Shown here one piece after another: positions 32,011-43,931 of a DNA stretch of 64,000 nucleotides. Both the position numbers and the translations under genes were made by a program. How positions within the stretch are numbered: the stretch's first letter is position 1; each line of letters begins with the position of its first letter. The notes under the pieces are model-generated. The model saw nothing but the letters and a program-made list of their open reading frames with translations, did no database searches and had not been told where the DNA came from. Source of the stretch: Strix aluco (taxonomy: Eukaryota > Chordata > Aves > Strigiformes > Strigidae); assembly GCF_031877795.1 (NCBI RefSeq), contig NC_133957.1, positions 6,997,009 through 7,061,008 of the forward strand, given 5' to 3'.

Positions 32011-34639
32011 TTTCGATTCACCAGGGATCTTTCCTTCATGATGGGAGGGAAATCACTCAGGTTCCTGGTGACCACTGAAGTCACTGAGAAAGTTTGGTCA
32101 GATGATCTGTGGATTTCCTGTCCCACTCCAGGCACTGTTGCTCAGATGCAGGGCTGCTTGGCAGGTACCTCCAAACAGCCCTGATCATTTCCATTGCTTG
32201 GCTTTTTCTTTTCTTTTTCCTACTCACAATGTCTCCCCTTGACCATCCTTGTACCCTCCCATGCAAATACCCTATCTCTATTTACCCTTTCCTCCCTGGC
32301 CCTAGTTTGGCTTCCTTTGAACTTTCATGTGGTGTTTCTGAGCTTCTCACCATGGGAATGTGTACCTTGGTGAACAATGTCATTGAACAAGTGCCTCCTT
32401 TTATTATCTGTTATGTCCTGCAAGTCCTCATGCTGGTATCTTGTCAGAGGCACCCCATGTCAGGGTGAGCCATCTGCACGTGCACATTAACATCCGGCCT
32501 GATGGAGTTCCATTGCTGGGGGACCCTGAAAGTCTCTGGGATTCAGTCAGTAGAAACCTCATGAAGCTTTACAAGGTCAAGTAGCCAGTCCTGCATTTGG
32601 GGAGAGAATAGCTCCATAGAGGAAGGCACGCGGGGACCTGACTGGCATAGGAGTGACCCCAAGGAGAAGGGCCTTGTCGTTACTAGGGATGCCATACAAG
32701 GCAGAGGTGCATGTCACTGTGAGTAGGCCAGCTGCCTATGGGGCTGTGTTAGGGGGCATGTGGCCAACTCAGAGAAGGGAGTTATCAGCACTGCTGTGGC
32801 CACATCTTGACTAGTGTGTCTGGATGTGGGGCTCCCTGTTCTGAAGGAATGAGGAGGAACTGGAGAGGCTCCAGAGAAGATCTGCTAGGATGGGGTTTTG
32901 GGCCTTTGGGGAGAGGTTGAGAAGCCCGGGCTTCTTTAGACGGGTGAAGTGGAGGCTCAGGGAACTGTAGAAGTAGCCTCCAACTGCTTGAAGAGAGGTT
33001 TCAGAGGTGACAGACCATTTCTTGTTGGTTGAAAGAGAAGGAAATCTCAAAAAAGCACATCTTGGAAGGTTCAGACTGCATTTGAGGAGAAAGAAATCTC
33101 ACTCACATGGTAGCATTGTGGTGCAAGAGATCACCCAGAGGCAGTCTGGGTAAGCCCATGGCTTTGTCTTGAAGATATAGAAGTGAAGATGTAGAAATGC
33201 TGAGGTGGGAGCGCAAGATGGGTGTCTGCAGCCTGAAGGGAAAGAGGTGCAGACATGGGACAGTGTAGCACAGCCTGCAGTCGAGATGGCCAAGGGCTCT
33301 GGCAAGGCTAAAAGGCCCGACAGGACCAAGGTCTCTGTCCCCTTGGCTATGGCTGTTGCCTCTGCTACAGAGGCCTACCAGGAGAAACGTTATTTTGAGG
33401 CTCTGGACTTTGTTTCTTCTTCTTCCTTGCTCGGGGAAGCCAGGATGTGTTGTGCAGTTTTCCTACACTTGGCATTGCTCACCCTCACACCCCATGCCCC
33501 CAGGAAGAGCCCTGAGCCACGCATGATGGCAGGGTCTGCCTTCCCAGGGCCTGAGGGTCAGGGTTTGGCCCTTCTGCTTCATAAAACAAACCAAGGGGTT
33601 TTGCAGCACTACAGCCACCTGCACGGTGCCTTTGCCTACCTGCAATCACAGCCTCCAGTCATCTGCTCTAAGGAGTCCATGGGGAGGCTTTGTCAGTAGT
33701 AGCCCTCAGTGGGACCAATCAATGCTTCAAGGCACTTTGAGTTTTGCTTCTGATTTTGACTCCCTGATGAGTTTGTTCAGTCTCCTCTCTGTATCTGAGG
33801 TTCATGGACTCAGGGCCAAACACACCATGAAGCTCATTAAAATACAGACAGCCCTAACGAACTATTTTTCTCCCTTTAATTTTCTTCAAGTCTTCAAGAC
33901 CTGTACACCTAATTGAAGTAGTTTCAGTGTAGTTGAGAAGGAAGATTTCATAGAAGATCTAATAAAAAATGTTTTATATTTTAAAGGTTATTTTAAATTG
34001 CTTTTCAGATTACAGAAGAGGTGATAGAAGAATTCTGCAATTGATATTGATCCAGAGGGTCTCCTCAGGAGCTCTGGACAGGTAGGAGAAGCAGTCCCTG
34101 AAGTCTGGCACTGCATGGACAGCCTTGCTCCTCACTTCCTCAGCCTCACCTTTTCTGTCATTGGCCAGCTGGGTTTTACATCCCTTTTCCTTACATCTGA
34201 CTTCTCCACCGATCTCTGCAGCTGGAGGTCACAGCTCCATTGCACCATCTCCACCTGCTCTCCTTAGGGAACCGGCTGCACACAGGCACAGAAGATTTTC
34301 TCCTATTTGCAAGCAAAGAAAAGTGAAGCATGTTCAAGTTTCATAAACAATAAAGCACCCTCCTCAACCATATGCTAAGTACAAGATCTCTCTAATGAGG
34401 TCACCTTTTGACAAGGGATAATCTTATGAGAAATGTTTTAGCTACATAGATACAAGAGGGTAGATAGAAACATAATGGAAGAGTTGGCTAAAGAGACAAT
34501 TAGACCACTGAAAGACAGGCAAGGTTTGAGTCCCTGAAGCTCAAAGCAGCAGCACAGGTGAGAGGTGTCTGAATGAACAAAGAGTAATGGAAGGGGAAAA
34601 CTGGAGAATAATGGAAAAGGCCTTTGCCTAGGGCAGTTG
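32011..34639. other. Spacer sequence with possible old CR1-like remnants
   Basis: At about 32510-33050 the sequence resembles a decayed retroposon (ACTCCAAGGAGAAGGGCCT-like and GAACTGGAGAGGCTCCAGAG-like words). The rest, including an open frame at 33205-33699, shows no recognisable family. Confidence 0.35.
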
Positions 34640-35846
34640 GTGTCTGAAAAGATGACTCTGGAAATGGTCATTTTATCAGGGCAGGTGAAAATGTATGAAC
34701 GATTAAAGAAATTAAATACACCATATAACAGGCAGCAGAATGGTAATGAAGTTACAGGGGAAGATCAATATTTCTTTGGAATATCCCTTTTGAAAGGTCA
34801 CGGGATTGGTAGAGGTCTCTTGAGAGCGAGGACAAGCCAATGTTGCACCCATCTTTGAAAAAGGCCATAAGTGCCACCCAGGGAGCCGCAGGCTGCACGA
34901 GCCTTCTTTGGTGAGGAGTGCACCATGAGTTCGAGTCCTCTTGGGTGATGTTCCTTGGCACCTAGAGAGAAGAGTCTGTCCAAATGCAGTCAGCATGGAC
35001 TTCCCAAGGGTACATACTGGGACATATGTGGTCCAGCACAAGGAACTCTCCTGGGCCCTGTTCATTTTAACACCTGTAGCCATGACCCAGAGGAGTCATC
35101 GTGTTTAACAAGAGCAAACGTCGGATTCTAAACCTGGGATGAAGTAACCCCAGACACAAGTATAGACTGGGAGAGGGATGGCTGGAGAGCAGAAAGGGAT
35201 CTGGGGGCGCTGGTCAAGAGCAGGCTCAAGAGGAGTCAGCAGTGTGCCCTGGCAGCCAAGAGGCCAGTGAAGAGAGGTGATCATCCCGCTTTATTTAGTG
35301 CTGATGTGTACCTTGAGTACCTTGAGTACCTTGACTACACATGAGTACCTTGAGTACTGTGTGCGGTTCTGGGTCCCAGAATTTAAGAAAGATGTGAAGG
35401 TCCTTGAATGCATCCAGAGGAGGGCAACAAAGCTGGTGAACGGGCTGGAAGAAATGTCCTGAGAGGAGTGGCTGAGGACTCTGGTTCTGTCTAGTTTAGA
35501 GAAAAGATGGTTGAGGGGTGACCTCATTGGTCTCTGTAGCTTCATGAGAAGGGGAAGTGGAGACTGAGGTGCTGAGCTCTTGTCACGGTATTCAGTGATA
35601 GGACTCATGGGAATTGTTTAAAGCTGCATCAGGGGAGGCACAAACTTGATATGAGGAAGCATTTCTTTACCAAGAAAGCAGTCAAACACTGGAATAGGCT
35701 TCCTAGAGAGGTGGCTGACACCCCAAGCCTGTCAGTGTTTAAGAGGCATTTGGACAATGCCCTTAATAACATGCTTTATCTTTTGGCCAGACCTGAAGTG
35801 GTCAGGTATTTGGACTACACAACCATTGTAGGTCCCTTCCAACTGA
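34640..35846 (+). mobile_element. CR1 LINE fragment, plus strand, diverged
   Basis: An RT-like block (CCAATGTTGCACCCATCTTTG near 34840) is followed, with internal deletions, by the C-terminal region. That region includes [16 protein letters not shown] near 35410, SLEKRWLRGDLIGL near 35500 and MRKHFFTKKAVKHWNRLPRE near 35655. It ends in GGTCCCTTCCAAC, the usual CR1 3' UTR end. Stops and frameshifts break the frame. Confidence 0.8.
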
Positions 35847-35970
35847 ACTATTCTATTCTATTCTATTCTATTCTATTCTATTCTATTCTATTCTATTCTA
35901 TTCTATTCTATTCTATTCTATTCTATTCTATTCTATTCCATTCCATTCCATTCCATTCCATTCCATTCAT
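35847..35970. repeat. (TATTC)n passing into (CATTC)n microsatellite at the CR1 tail
   Basis: About 18 uninterrupted TATTC units (35847-35938) change into about 6-7 CATTC units (35939-35968). It grows directly from the CR1 terminal ATTCT repeat. On the minus strand the second part reads GGAAT tandem repeats. Confidence 0.95.
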
Positions 35971-36846
35971 ATTCCTGTACAGGGTGGATCCCTCCAGCAG
36001 CTGGGCTCAGACACTCACTCTCCTCAGTAGCTGCCCCTGGATACCAGCCTCCCCAGTTGCAGGCACCTGGACATCCAAGCCCCTGAGGCCGCAGCCCCAT
36101 TCCGGATGCTGGTACAGACCACCCCAGTCACACACAGGCTCTTCAGTTCACTCACTCCAGGCTCTCAGTTGCTGGCACTAATGACATACGGGCTGCCTGA
36201 CCCCCTGCTCCTGCTCCAGTTGCTGCACTCACACTCCGGTGTTCACACATTCAAGCAGAAGAGAGATTCCCTCACACAGGAAAGAGAAATTAAGTTTAAT
36301 GAGAAGAGAGGACAGACTGCACTGGTCAGGGTCCTCCCCTAAACATCCCATAATAACTCCTGTGCAATCCAAAAATGCTCTTCCCCTGCATCTCACAATG
36401 TCTCCTGCACCCCTAGCAACAATGCCCTCAGCCCAGATGCTGGTCCAGAGCTGCTCTCAGTGGCTCATTTCGATGGCTTTCACACCTGGACAAGGGGGCT
36501 GGTGGCTCTCCCAGGGCAGCCCTGGAAGGAGCTGGGACAAGATGTTCATTCCTCAGGAGCCTGTAAATTGGGATCCCACCTGCCACTGTGCCTCTGGGCT
36601 CTTCTCGGTTTGTGGAGATGGGCTCCTGATGAGCTGGTGGCTCTGCTGTGATGGGCCTGGGAGCAGCTGGGGCAGGGTGTTAACTGAGTTACTCCCCCTG
36701 CCATTGTTGGTGCCACCTTTGTGTGTGCAGATGAGCTGCTTCTCACTTCACCTGACACAGTCCAAGAAGAACAGAAGTCTCCTGAGGCATCTGTATTTGG
36801 AGGTTACACACCTATGCACTGATATTATTTAACAGATGAGAGCAGA
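35971..36846. other. Spacer sequence, nothing recognised
   Basis: No open frame with a family signature between the CR1 tail microsatellite and the olfactory receptor pseudogene. It would contain any 3' UTR of that receptor. Confidence 0.4.
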
Positions 36847-37827
36847 TCACTGGAATTGGTGTCCAGAAATGCACCATGAGTAGGGGAAAAGCTGTAGTGT
36901 CACACGGGCAATGGCTTCATTAAGGGCCAGTATCACAGTCTTGTTTCTAAGACTGTAGATGAACGGATTTAAGAATGGATACAGGACAGTGTTCAGCAAA
37001 GCTACAAATCTGTTTGTCTCCAAGGAAACATCTTGTGAAGGATGCACGTAGAGAGCAATGCAGCTCCCATATACAATGGCCAAGGTGGTGAGATGGGAAG
37101 AACATGTAGCAAAAGCTTTTTTCCTCCCAGAGGCTGCTGGAAGGTGTAGAATACAGAAAAGGATGCCCATGTAAAATGCCGGAGTTAAACATAAGGAAGC
37201 CAGTATGACAAATGATACTAAAACAGAGTCTATTTTCCACAGCAGGCTGCTGTCAGAGCAGGACAGTTTGAATAAGGGGGAGTTGTTACAAAAGAAATGG
37301 TGGATGTTGTTCGAGCCACAGAAAGTCAGCTGGTAGAGAAGGACCAGACAGTAACCTGGGAGTGTGATGCCGATGACCCAAGCAGCAACAACAAGCTGGA
37401 TGCAGAGCTGAGGCTTCATGATGGCAGCACAACACAAAGGCTAGCAGATAGCAACACAGCAGTCAAAGGACATGGCAACAAGGAGAACAAACTCTGTACA
37501 GCCCAGGGCAAAATAGAAATAGGATTGGGCAAAGCAGCTGCTTCGAGAGATTGTTCCCCTACCAGAACCCAGGATCACAAACAATTGGATGCTTGTGGAG
37601 GATGTAAACCTGATTTCCAGGAAGGACAGATTGCTGATGAAAAAGTACATGGGGGTTTGCAGACGGTGATACACACACACGAGGGAAATGATGGTTGCGT
37701 TCCTCATCACTGTTGTCAGGTACATGAGCAGAAGGACCAGAGAGAGAAATAGCTGCAGCCTTTGGTCAAGCACTGAGAAGCCCTCTAGGATGAACTCAGT
37801 AACTGCAGTTTCATTTTCTGGTCCCAT
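36847..37827 (-). pseudogene. Olfactory receptor pseudogene with one internal stop
   Basis: The frame from ATG (37825-37827) to the stop at 36847 spans 326 codons, the usual length for this intronless seven-helix odorant receptor family. It shows NETAVTEFILEGFS, PMYFFISNLSFLEI, KAFATCSSHLTTLAIVYGSC and NPFIYSLRNK. Two lesions stand out: the MAYDRYVAIC motif is MSFDCCVAIC, losing the Arg and Tyr used in G-protein coupling, and the next codon is TAG (37438-37440). The rest of the frame is intact, so the loss is recent. A CR1 lies only about 10 bases upstream of the ATG. It resembles family-6-type receptors, but the subfamily is uncertain. Confidence 0.88.
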
Positions 37828-37837
37828 GCTGAATTTC

Positions 37838-38310
37838 ACAGAATCACAGAATCGTCTAGGTTGGAAAAGACCTTGAAGATCATACAGTCCAACCATTGAC
37901 CTAACACTGACAGTTCCCAGCTACAGCATATCTCTAAGCACTAAGTCAACTTTACTCTTAAACACCTCCAGGGATGGGGACTCCGCCACCTCCCTGGGCA
38001 GCCCATTCCAACACCTAACTACCCGTTCTGTAAAGAAATGCTTCCTAATATCCAGTCTAAACCTTCCCTGGTGCAATTTGAGGCCATTACCTCTTGTCCT
38101 ATCACTCATTACTTGGTTAAAGAGGCTCATCCCCAGCTCTCTGCAACCTCCTTTCAGGTAGCTGTAGAGGGCGATGAGGTCTCCCCTCAGCCTCCTCTTC
38201 TCCAGACCAAAGCAACCCCAGTTCCCTCAGCCGCTCCTCGTATGACCTGTGCTCCAGACCCTTCACCAGCCTCGTTGCCCTTCTCTGGACACGCTCAAGT
38301 CATTCAATGC
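37838..38310 (-). mobile_element. CR1 3' end, left half of a split CR1
   Basis: Starts with the terminal repeat (CACAGAATCACAGAATCGTC) and runs into the reverse-transcriptase C-terminus until ACGCTCAAGTCATTCAATG, where the ERV-2 3' LTR begins. It has the same orientation as the CR1 half at 46341-48301. Confidence 0.85.
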
Positions 38311-38547
38311 TGCCTAACGACCCGGTTCAAGAACGGCACGGCGACTGCCACTGGGTCGCTCGGGCCATCAGCATACTGACACCAATGTGGTGGATAGCAA
38401 ATGGTGTTTATTGACTGTCAGCTTGGGGTTGCGGCGTCACTTCCGTCACCTTGCATCACAAGCTAGGCACTGTCGGCTATAGGGAGAAGGGCTCTATCTT
38501 CCCGTACAACGCGATATCTTCCGTCCGCCAATTCCTAACTACCTACA
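38311..38547 (-). repeat. ERV-2 3' LTR
   Basis: TGTAGG..GTTAGGCA on the minus strand, 237 bp, with AATAAA. Compared with the 5' LTR it lacks the stretch carrying TTTTATAA (TATA box) and has about 18 extra bases near the R/U5 area. A purine-rich tract (AGGGAGGGGGGAAA) immediately precedes it in viral orientation (38548-38561). Confidence 0.88.
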
Positions 38548-38763
38548 TTTCCCCCCTCCCTGTGTTCAATTGTATTAAGTAAAATGTTAAAGGGGTTAGT
38601 TAAATCATTCAACTTTAAAAATTACAATTAACACACAGGGTAAACTTAAAAACATTGGGTACCAGGTTAGTGGGTTAATAGGTAAAATTGAATATAGCTG
38701 GCTTTAACTTTCTTAATTCATTCTTTGGCAATGGTCAACATAAGGTACATAGGAAAATGTGTT

Positions 38764-40697
38764 TCAGAGCAGCTGTTGGTGGTCTACAAACATAACGTTA
38801 ATCTTTTCCAGTCGATTTTTAACAAATGACACAAGCTTATTCAATATGCAGGGTCCGAATATCAGTGCTATTACAAGCATTACGATCGGTCCGGCCAGGG
38901 TTGAAATCAGGGTAGTTAGCCACGGTGAAAGGTTAAACCACGAATCAACCCATCCTTGTTGGGCTTCCCCGTCTTTTTTCCTTTGCGCCAGTCTCTCTCG
39001 CAGTTCCGCCATCGTATCTCTCACAACTCCAGTGTGATCAGCATAGAAACAGTATTCTTCTTTCAAGCCAGCGCAAAGGCCTCCTTGCTGCATGAATAGG
39101 AGGTCTAATCCTCACCTATTTTGGAGTACAACTTCTGATAGTGAAGAGAGGGATTGTTCTAAAAAGGTCATTGATTTTTCAATTTTTTGCAGGTCTTCAT
39201 CGATGGCTGTCTGTAACTGAGACAGGCCTCGTTGCTGTGTTATCAGGGAGGTCACTCCTGTGGATGTACCGGCTATTCCTAGTCCAAGTAATGTTGCTAT
39301 AGTTACGGCCGTCAGTACTTCCCTTTTTCGACGTCGGTTGTTAGTTTCTCCCCAGTGATAGTACATTTCTTCTTCTGAGTGGTACAGGACCCTAGGAACA
39401 ATTAAGACTTGCACACAAAAATCACCACGCTCGTCAAACAGATTGAGGGACACACAGGGGGTCACTCCCGTCTTGTGACAGACCCACATCCCTGATGTAG
39501 ATGGAATCGCCCACTTATGGGTTTTATTAATTCTGACAGTTGTTGCACACATAGCTGTATTCTGATTTGATAGGGTGGTATTGCCAATAAACACACCTCG
39601 ACCTGTGATCTGACTTAGGGTGATTCCTTTCCGTGGTGTGTCCCATCTACATTGAGCTGGATTGTTGTTTGATGAGTAACTAAAAGGAACATTGAGGGCG
39701 ACACCCTCATAAAAAGGGGGGTATACATCAACCAACAGGGGTTAGTAAGGTTCGGGTTTGATTGGTTCAGTGACCAGAAGGTTGCATTTAATACATCAAA
39801 GAACGCTTTGTTGGGTAAGTATTGGGGGTTAGTACGTGACTTATTTACAAAGGCTATCTGTTTAGATTGACGGGCACTGGTCAGGGTTGGGGCAGGGTTT
39901 GTTGGGGCTTCATTTTTCTGTCCGTTACCACTTTTAATTACAGTATTGGGTCCAATGGCTGCACTGTGTTTTACTTCTTGTTTCTTAATGAAAAACAGCC
40001 TTCCCCTATCAGTGCCTGATTCCCAGTATCTAAGGCCCCAGGTTCTTCCAATGGTCCATCCTAAATCATTTTCATTGGTCACATTTAGGACAAGGTAATG
40101 ACACCAGTTTTTGATGATACCATGCGTTGCTGCAAATCCCGGCCTCCAGGGGTCTTTTGGGGGAATAACACACCCATAAGGTCCCTGTCCCACTTTGAGA
40201 TATTTGTCCGGTCCGGCTCCTGGTGTCCAGTCAGAGGCTATAGCTTCACATCCCCAGTGAGAACAATAGTACTGGTTGGGGACATTGCAGTACGATCTAC
40301 CGGGGTTGGAATTGGGGCACATATAGTAGCTTGCATCATTTGAGCAGGGGTTCACTGGAGCTAAGTTACAGAGTGTTCCCTGAAAGCTGGGGGGTCCAGA
40401 GGTGACAATTTTCTGTAATATTTTTTGATCTTCCCATCTTACCAGCGTCCATTCCCAAGGTTGGTGTTCATACGAACCACCAGATGGCGTCACGAGCTCC
40501 AAGAGTAGGATTATGCAGAGGCCTCGCGGCCCCTTTCTCTGAAGGCTGTCCCGGTGTCGTTTGGGTTCTGCTGGTTCAGAACACTCGGGTGCTGGTAAGG
40601 TGGCTGTCGGTTCATCATCTCCGCAAGTCACCAGGGCGTACAGGTTACGGGGGCGCCCGACAATCCGGTCCTGTGGATAGAAACTCACAGTTTTCAT
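38764..40697 (-). pseudogene. env: ERV-2 env remnant (gamma-type transmembrane subunit)
   Basis: Overlaps the 3' end of pol. In order it shows a hydrophobic leader (GLCIILLLELV), a cysteine-rich surface subunit, a dibasic processing site RRRKR (39322-39336), a hydrophobic fusion-peptide-like stretch, a heptad region, and a membrane anchor near 38860. Lesions visible are a frameshift near 39735 and an in-frame TGA near 39109. In the C-X6-CC motif the first of the paired cysteines is Tyr. This is described only as a defective remnant. Confidence 0.82.
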
Positions 40698-43238
40698 TAG
40701 TTTTATTCTGGAGGTCCTGTTTAATGGACTTAAGTGGGCACCACTTAATTTTCCCATCTTTTTTGCCTGCACCATATCCTCGCCCTGTGAGAACTAATCT
40801 CCAACCCTGCTCCCACTCTCCTAATTCATTTCTGATTGTGATCTGCGGGCCCTCTTCTAGTGCACGAGTGGCCCAGTGTTTTTGAACAGGACTGTTTGCT
40901 TCCTCCCCTCTAGGGAATTGATTCAATGCTAAGGCGGCAGTCGCCAAGAGGCGTTCTTGGTCTCCTGAGGGAACAGCATTTGTGAAACCTTCTGTTTTAG
41001 CTAATACTTCCAGTTTTGATTTTAGAGTTTGATTGGCTCGTTCCACTATAGCTTGTCCTGTGCTGTTGTACGGGATACCGTGTATTAGGGTGATACCCCA
41101 TTTCGAAACAAATGTTTGTACTGACTTAGAGATGAAGTTTGAGCCATTGTCTGTCTTAATCTCTTTTGGGACACCGAGCCACGCCATGGCTGTTAGCCAG
41201 TGATGAATGGTCACCTTAGAGTCTGTTTTAAGGTGTTGCGTAGCTACAATCATCCCGCTATATGTGTCTACTGTCACTGCTAGCCACGCGCGTTGTTTCA
41301 ATAATTGGCAGAGTGTGAAATCTGTCTGCCACACCTCGGAGGCTTTGAGGCCCCTAGGGTTAACTCCGCTTGACCACAACAGTGCTTTTTGGCAATGGGG
41401 GCAGGTGGCTACTATGTGCTTAGCATCCGCGGTTGAAATTCTGCATCTCTTTGCTAATGCTTTAGCTCCAATGTGGGGAGATTCATGTAATTGGCGGGCA
41501 TCTTTTAATGTCCATAGCCCTTTCGCCGCCGCATCTGCCTTGTCATTGCTGATTTGGAAAAATCCTTTGGTCGGATTATGACTGTTAACATGGATGACTA
41601 ATATGGTGCCTTTTCGGGAGAACAGCGCTTCTTCTAACATTAGGGCCGCTGTGGACGTTGACACACCAGGTCCCGACATGGCTAGACAGAGTTTAGTCAC
41701 AGACATTGAATCAGTCACTATGTTGAGATGTTCCATGGGGAACAGCCCGCATGCCAATACCACGGCTGCTGCTTCTAGTTGCTGGACTGAGAGTGTATGG
41801 TCTGTTGTCTTGACACAGCGCCATCCTTCTTCTGTTTGCCATACCGCCGCCGCGGCTGAAGTCACTGAGGATGCGTCCGTGAAGACTGTTGGTCCTGGCT
41901 GGGGCCGATCCATGATTTTTTGTGGGAGGTCGATATTTACGATGGTCAGCATCTGAGTCCAAGGGGGTTTTGCTGCGTATTGGACCTCCCCGCCGAACCC
42001 GACAAGGGCTAGGGCTAGATATTCTGATGTTGCTGTTGATTGTGCTGGAAGCTGCTTACGGAAGGGTAGGTATATTTTTGCAGGTTCAATGCCCAGATGT
42101 CTTAGAGCGAGTTTTCTGCCTTTCATAATGAGGTTGCTAAGGCACTCGACCCCTGGTGAGAATGCTCGCGATGGTTTTCCTAGGACTACCCATTGTATTG
42201 GTTGGGCTTTCTCAGGGGGGCCTTGAGCTAGTGCTCTTACTCCCCCCCCTTCCTTAAAATATACGTACAAATCGAGTGGTATTCCCGGATTCCACCGGGC
42301 GAGTGTGGCTGATGACATTTGTTGTTCGATGAAGCTGAGGGAGTTTATTGCTTCGGCTGTCAGGGTTTTTTGCTCCCATGGGTTCTTTCCTTTCAGAAGA
42401 TCATACAGGGGGCCATGGTTTCAAGGGGAATTAGGATGATGTTGCGAAGCCATTGTAAGGATCCCACTAACTGCTGCATATCATGAAGTGTTTTGACGCG
42501 TCGCTGAATTCTTATCTGAGGCGGGGTTACGTAAGAGTCTGTGATCCCCACTCCCAAAAAGGTGACACATGGTCCTCTTTTGATTTTTGCACTTGTAATC
42601 TCAAACCTGTTTGTTTTTAAGGTTTCTGAGACAGTTGATACTAATTGGTCTACTTGGTCCCCTGACGGCGCGGCGATTAAAATATCGTCCATGTATTGAA
42701 TAACAGTTGCGGTTGGGTTGCTGTGTCGGACTGGTGCCAATGCCCGGTCCACTGTGATTTGGCAAATAGTGGGCGAGTTGATCATTCCCTGGGGTAGCAC
42801 TTTCCACTGGAAACGTAAATTGGGGCGTTGGCTATTAGGGAACATGACAGAGAAGGCAAACCGTTCCCTGTCTTCTTCATGCAATGGTATTGAGAAAAAC
42901 AGTCTTTAATGTCAAGGACGGCACAGGGCTGTCCCTCTGGCATCATGGAATTCATGGGCAGCAACGTCTGGACAGGGCCCATCAGTTTAATTCTTTTGTT
43001 TACTTCACGCAGATCATGGAGGAGGCGGAACCCTTCACTGTTTCATTTGGGTGTTACAAAAACCGGGGTGTTCCATGGGCTAGTAGTGGGTTTGATGTGA
43101 TCCAGCTGTAGTTCTCTTTCAACTAGTTCAAGGAGGGCGTCCATTCGAGGCTTTGACAGGGGCCACTGCTCAACCCACACTGGGTCAGATGACTTCCACG
43201 ACAGTTTGATTGGTGAATGTGGGTAGACAGCAGTGGCC
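40645..43238 (-). pseudogene. pol: ERV-2 pol remnant: reverse transcriptase, RNase H, integrase
   Basis: Reverse transcriptase has YMDD at 42684-42695 and an upstream DIKDCF motif in another frame. The frame 42318-40645 holds RNase H (acidic residues 148, 182, 203 and 262 of that frame). It also holds an integrase with H278/H282/C306/C309 and the catalytic D333, D390 and E426. Frame changes near 42890 and 42350 disrupt the polyprotein, but every catalytic motif is still visible. Confidence 0.88.
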
Positions 43239-43931
43239 CTACAGTAAATTTGTCACCCTGGCTTTCAGTAGAGTTAAGGCATCTCTCCCCAGCAGGGGCG
43301 GGACCGCTGACATGACATAAGGGAAGAGGGTGATAGTCTTCTCTGGTCCTTTCTCAGTGTGAAGTGTTATAGCTATTAGCCGAGCGCTTTTTCGGGCTCG
43401 GGTCAGTCCTCCGACTCCACCCACCATAGGTGCATTTTCTAGTTTCCAATGCGGGGGCCAATTTGTCTCAGGGATTACTGTAACGTCTGCTCCGGTGTCA
43501 ATTAAAAAGGAAATGCTGATGGTAGTGGCGTCTTGGGCATTGTAAAGGGAACAAATTCCCCACACTACAGGTGGATTATCACATTTTACTGCCAGGGCCA
43601 CCCTGGGGTCTCGTCCCCAGGGGGCAATTCCTGTTGTTGCTGGAACATGGGCTGGTTCATTTGGGCTGTTGGTTGGGCCATAAAGTTGGTTGCCTGTCAG
43701 GGGGGCAACGGGTTCGGAAGCGCTTCGCCCCATTTGGGATTGGCATAGATGGGCCGCCTCATGTCCCAGGTGGGAGAGGGCTGTGCGCGGCCCGATTGCC
43801 CTCTCCCCTTCCCATTTCCCTGTTTCTTGGATCTGCATTCTTTGGCAAAGTGGCCTTTCTTTCCACAGGCCCAGCAGGGCCCCTTGGGCGGGCATGGACA
43901 GTTTGCTACGACATGGCCCGCCTGGCCACAT
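43239..43931 (-). pseudogene. pro: ERV-2 protease region
   Basis: A frame overlapping the end of gag in a different register, as in retroviruses that use ribosomal frameshifting. It has the aspartic protease signature LIDTGADVTVIPE and a C-terminal LLGRDAL motif. The protein layout is closest to alpharetroviral proteases (family-level judgement). It runs into pol in the same frame before a stop at 43239. Confidence 0.82.

Noticed and set aside
33205..33699. 164-codon open frame in the spacer
   Set aside because: No domain, no splice or promoter context, and a composition typical of chance frames.
35651..36181. 176-codon open frame with FYSIL repeats
   Set aside because: It is CR1 sequence read into the pentanucleotide microsatellite.
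40484..40885. Plus-strand open frames across ERV-2 (also 43571-44050, 43749-44381)
   Set aside because: They are antisense shadows of retroviral genes.
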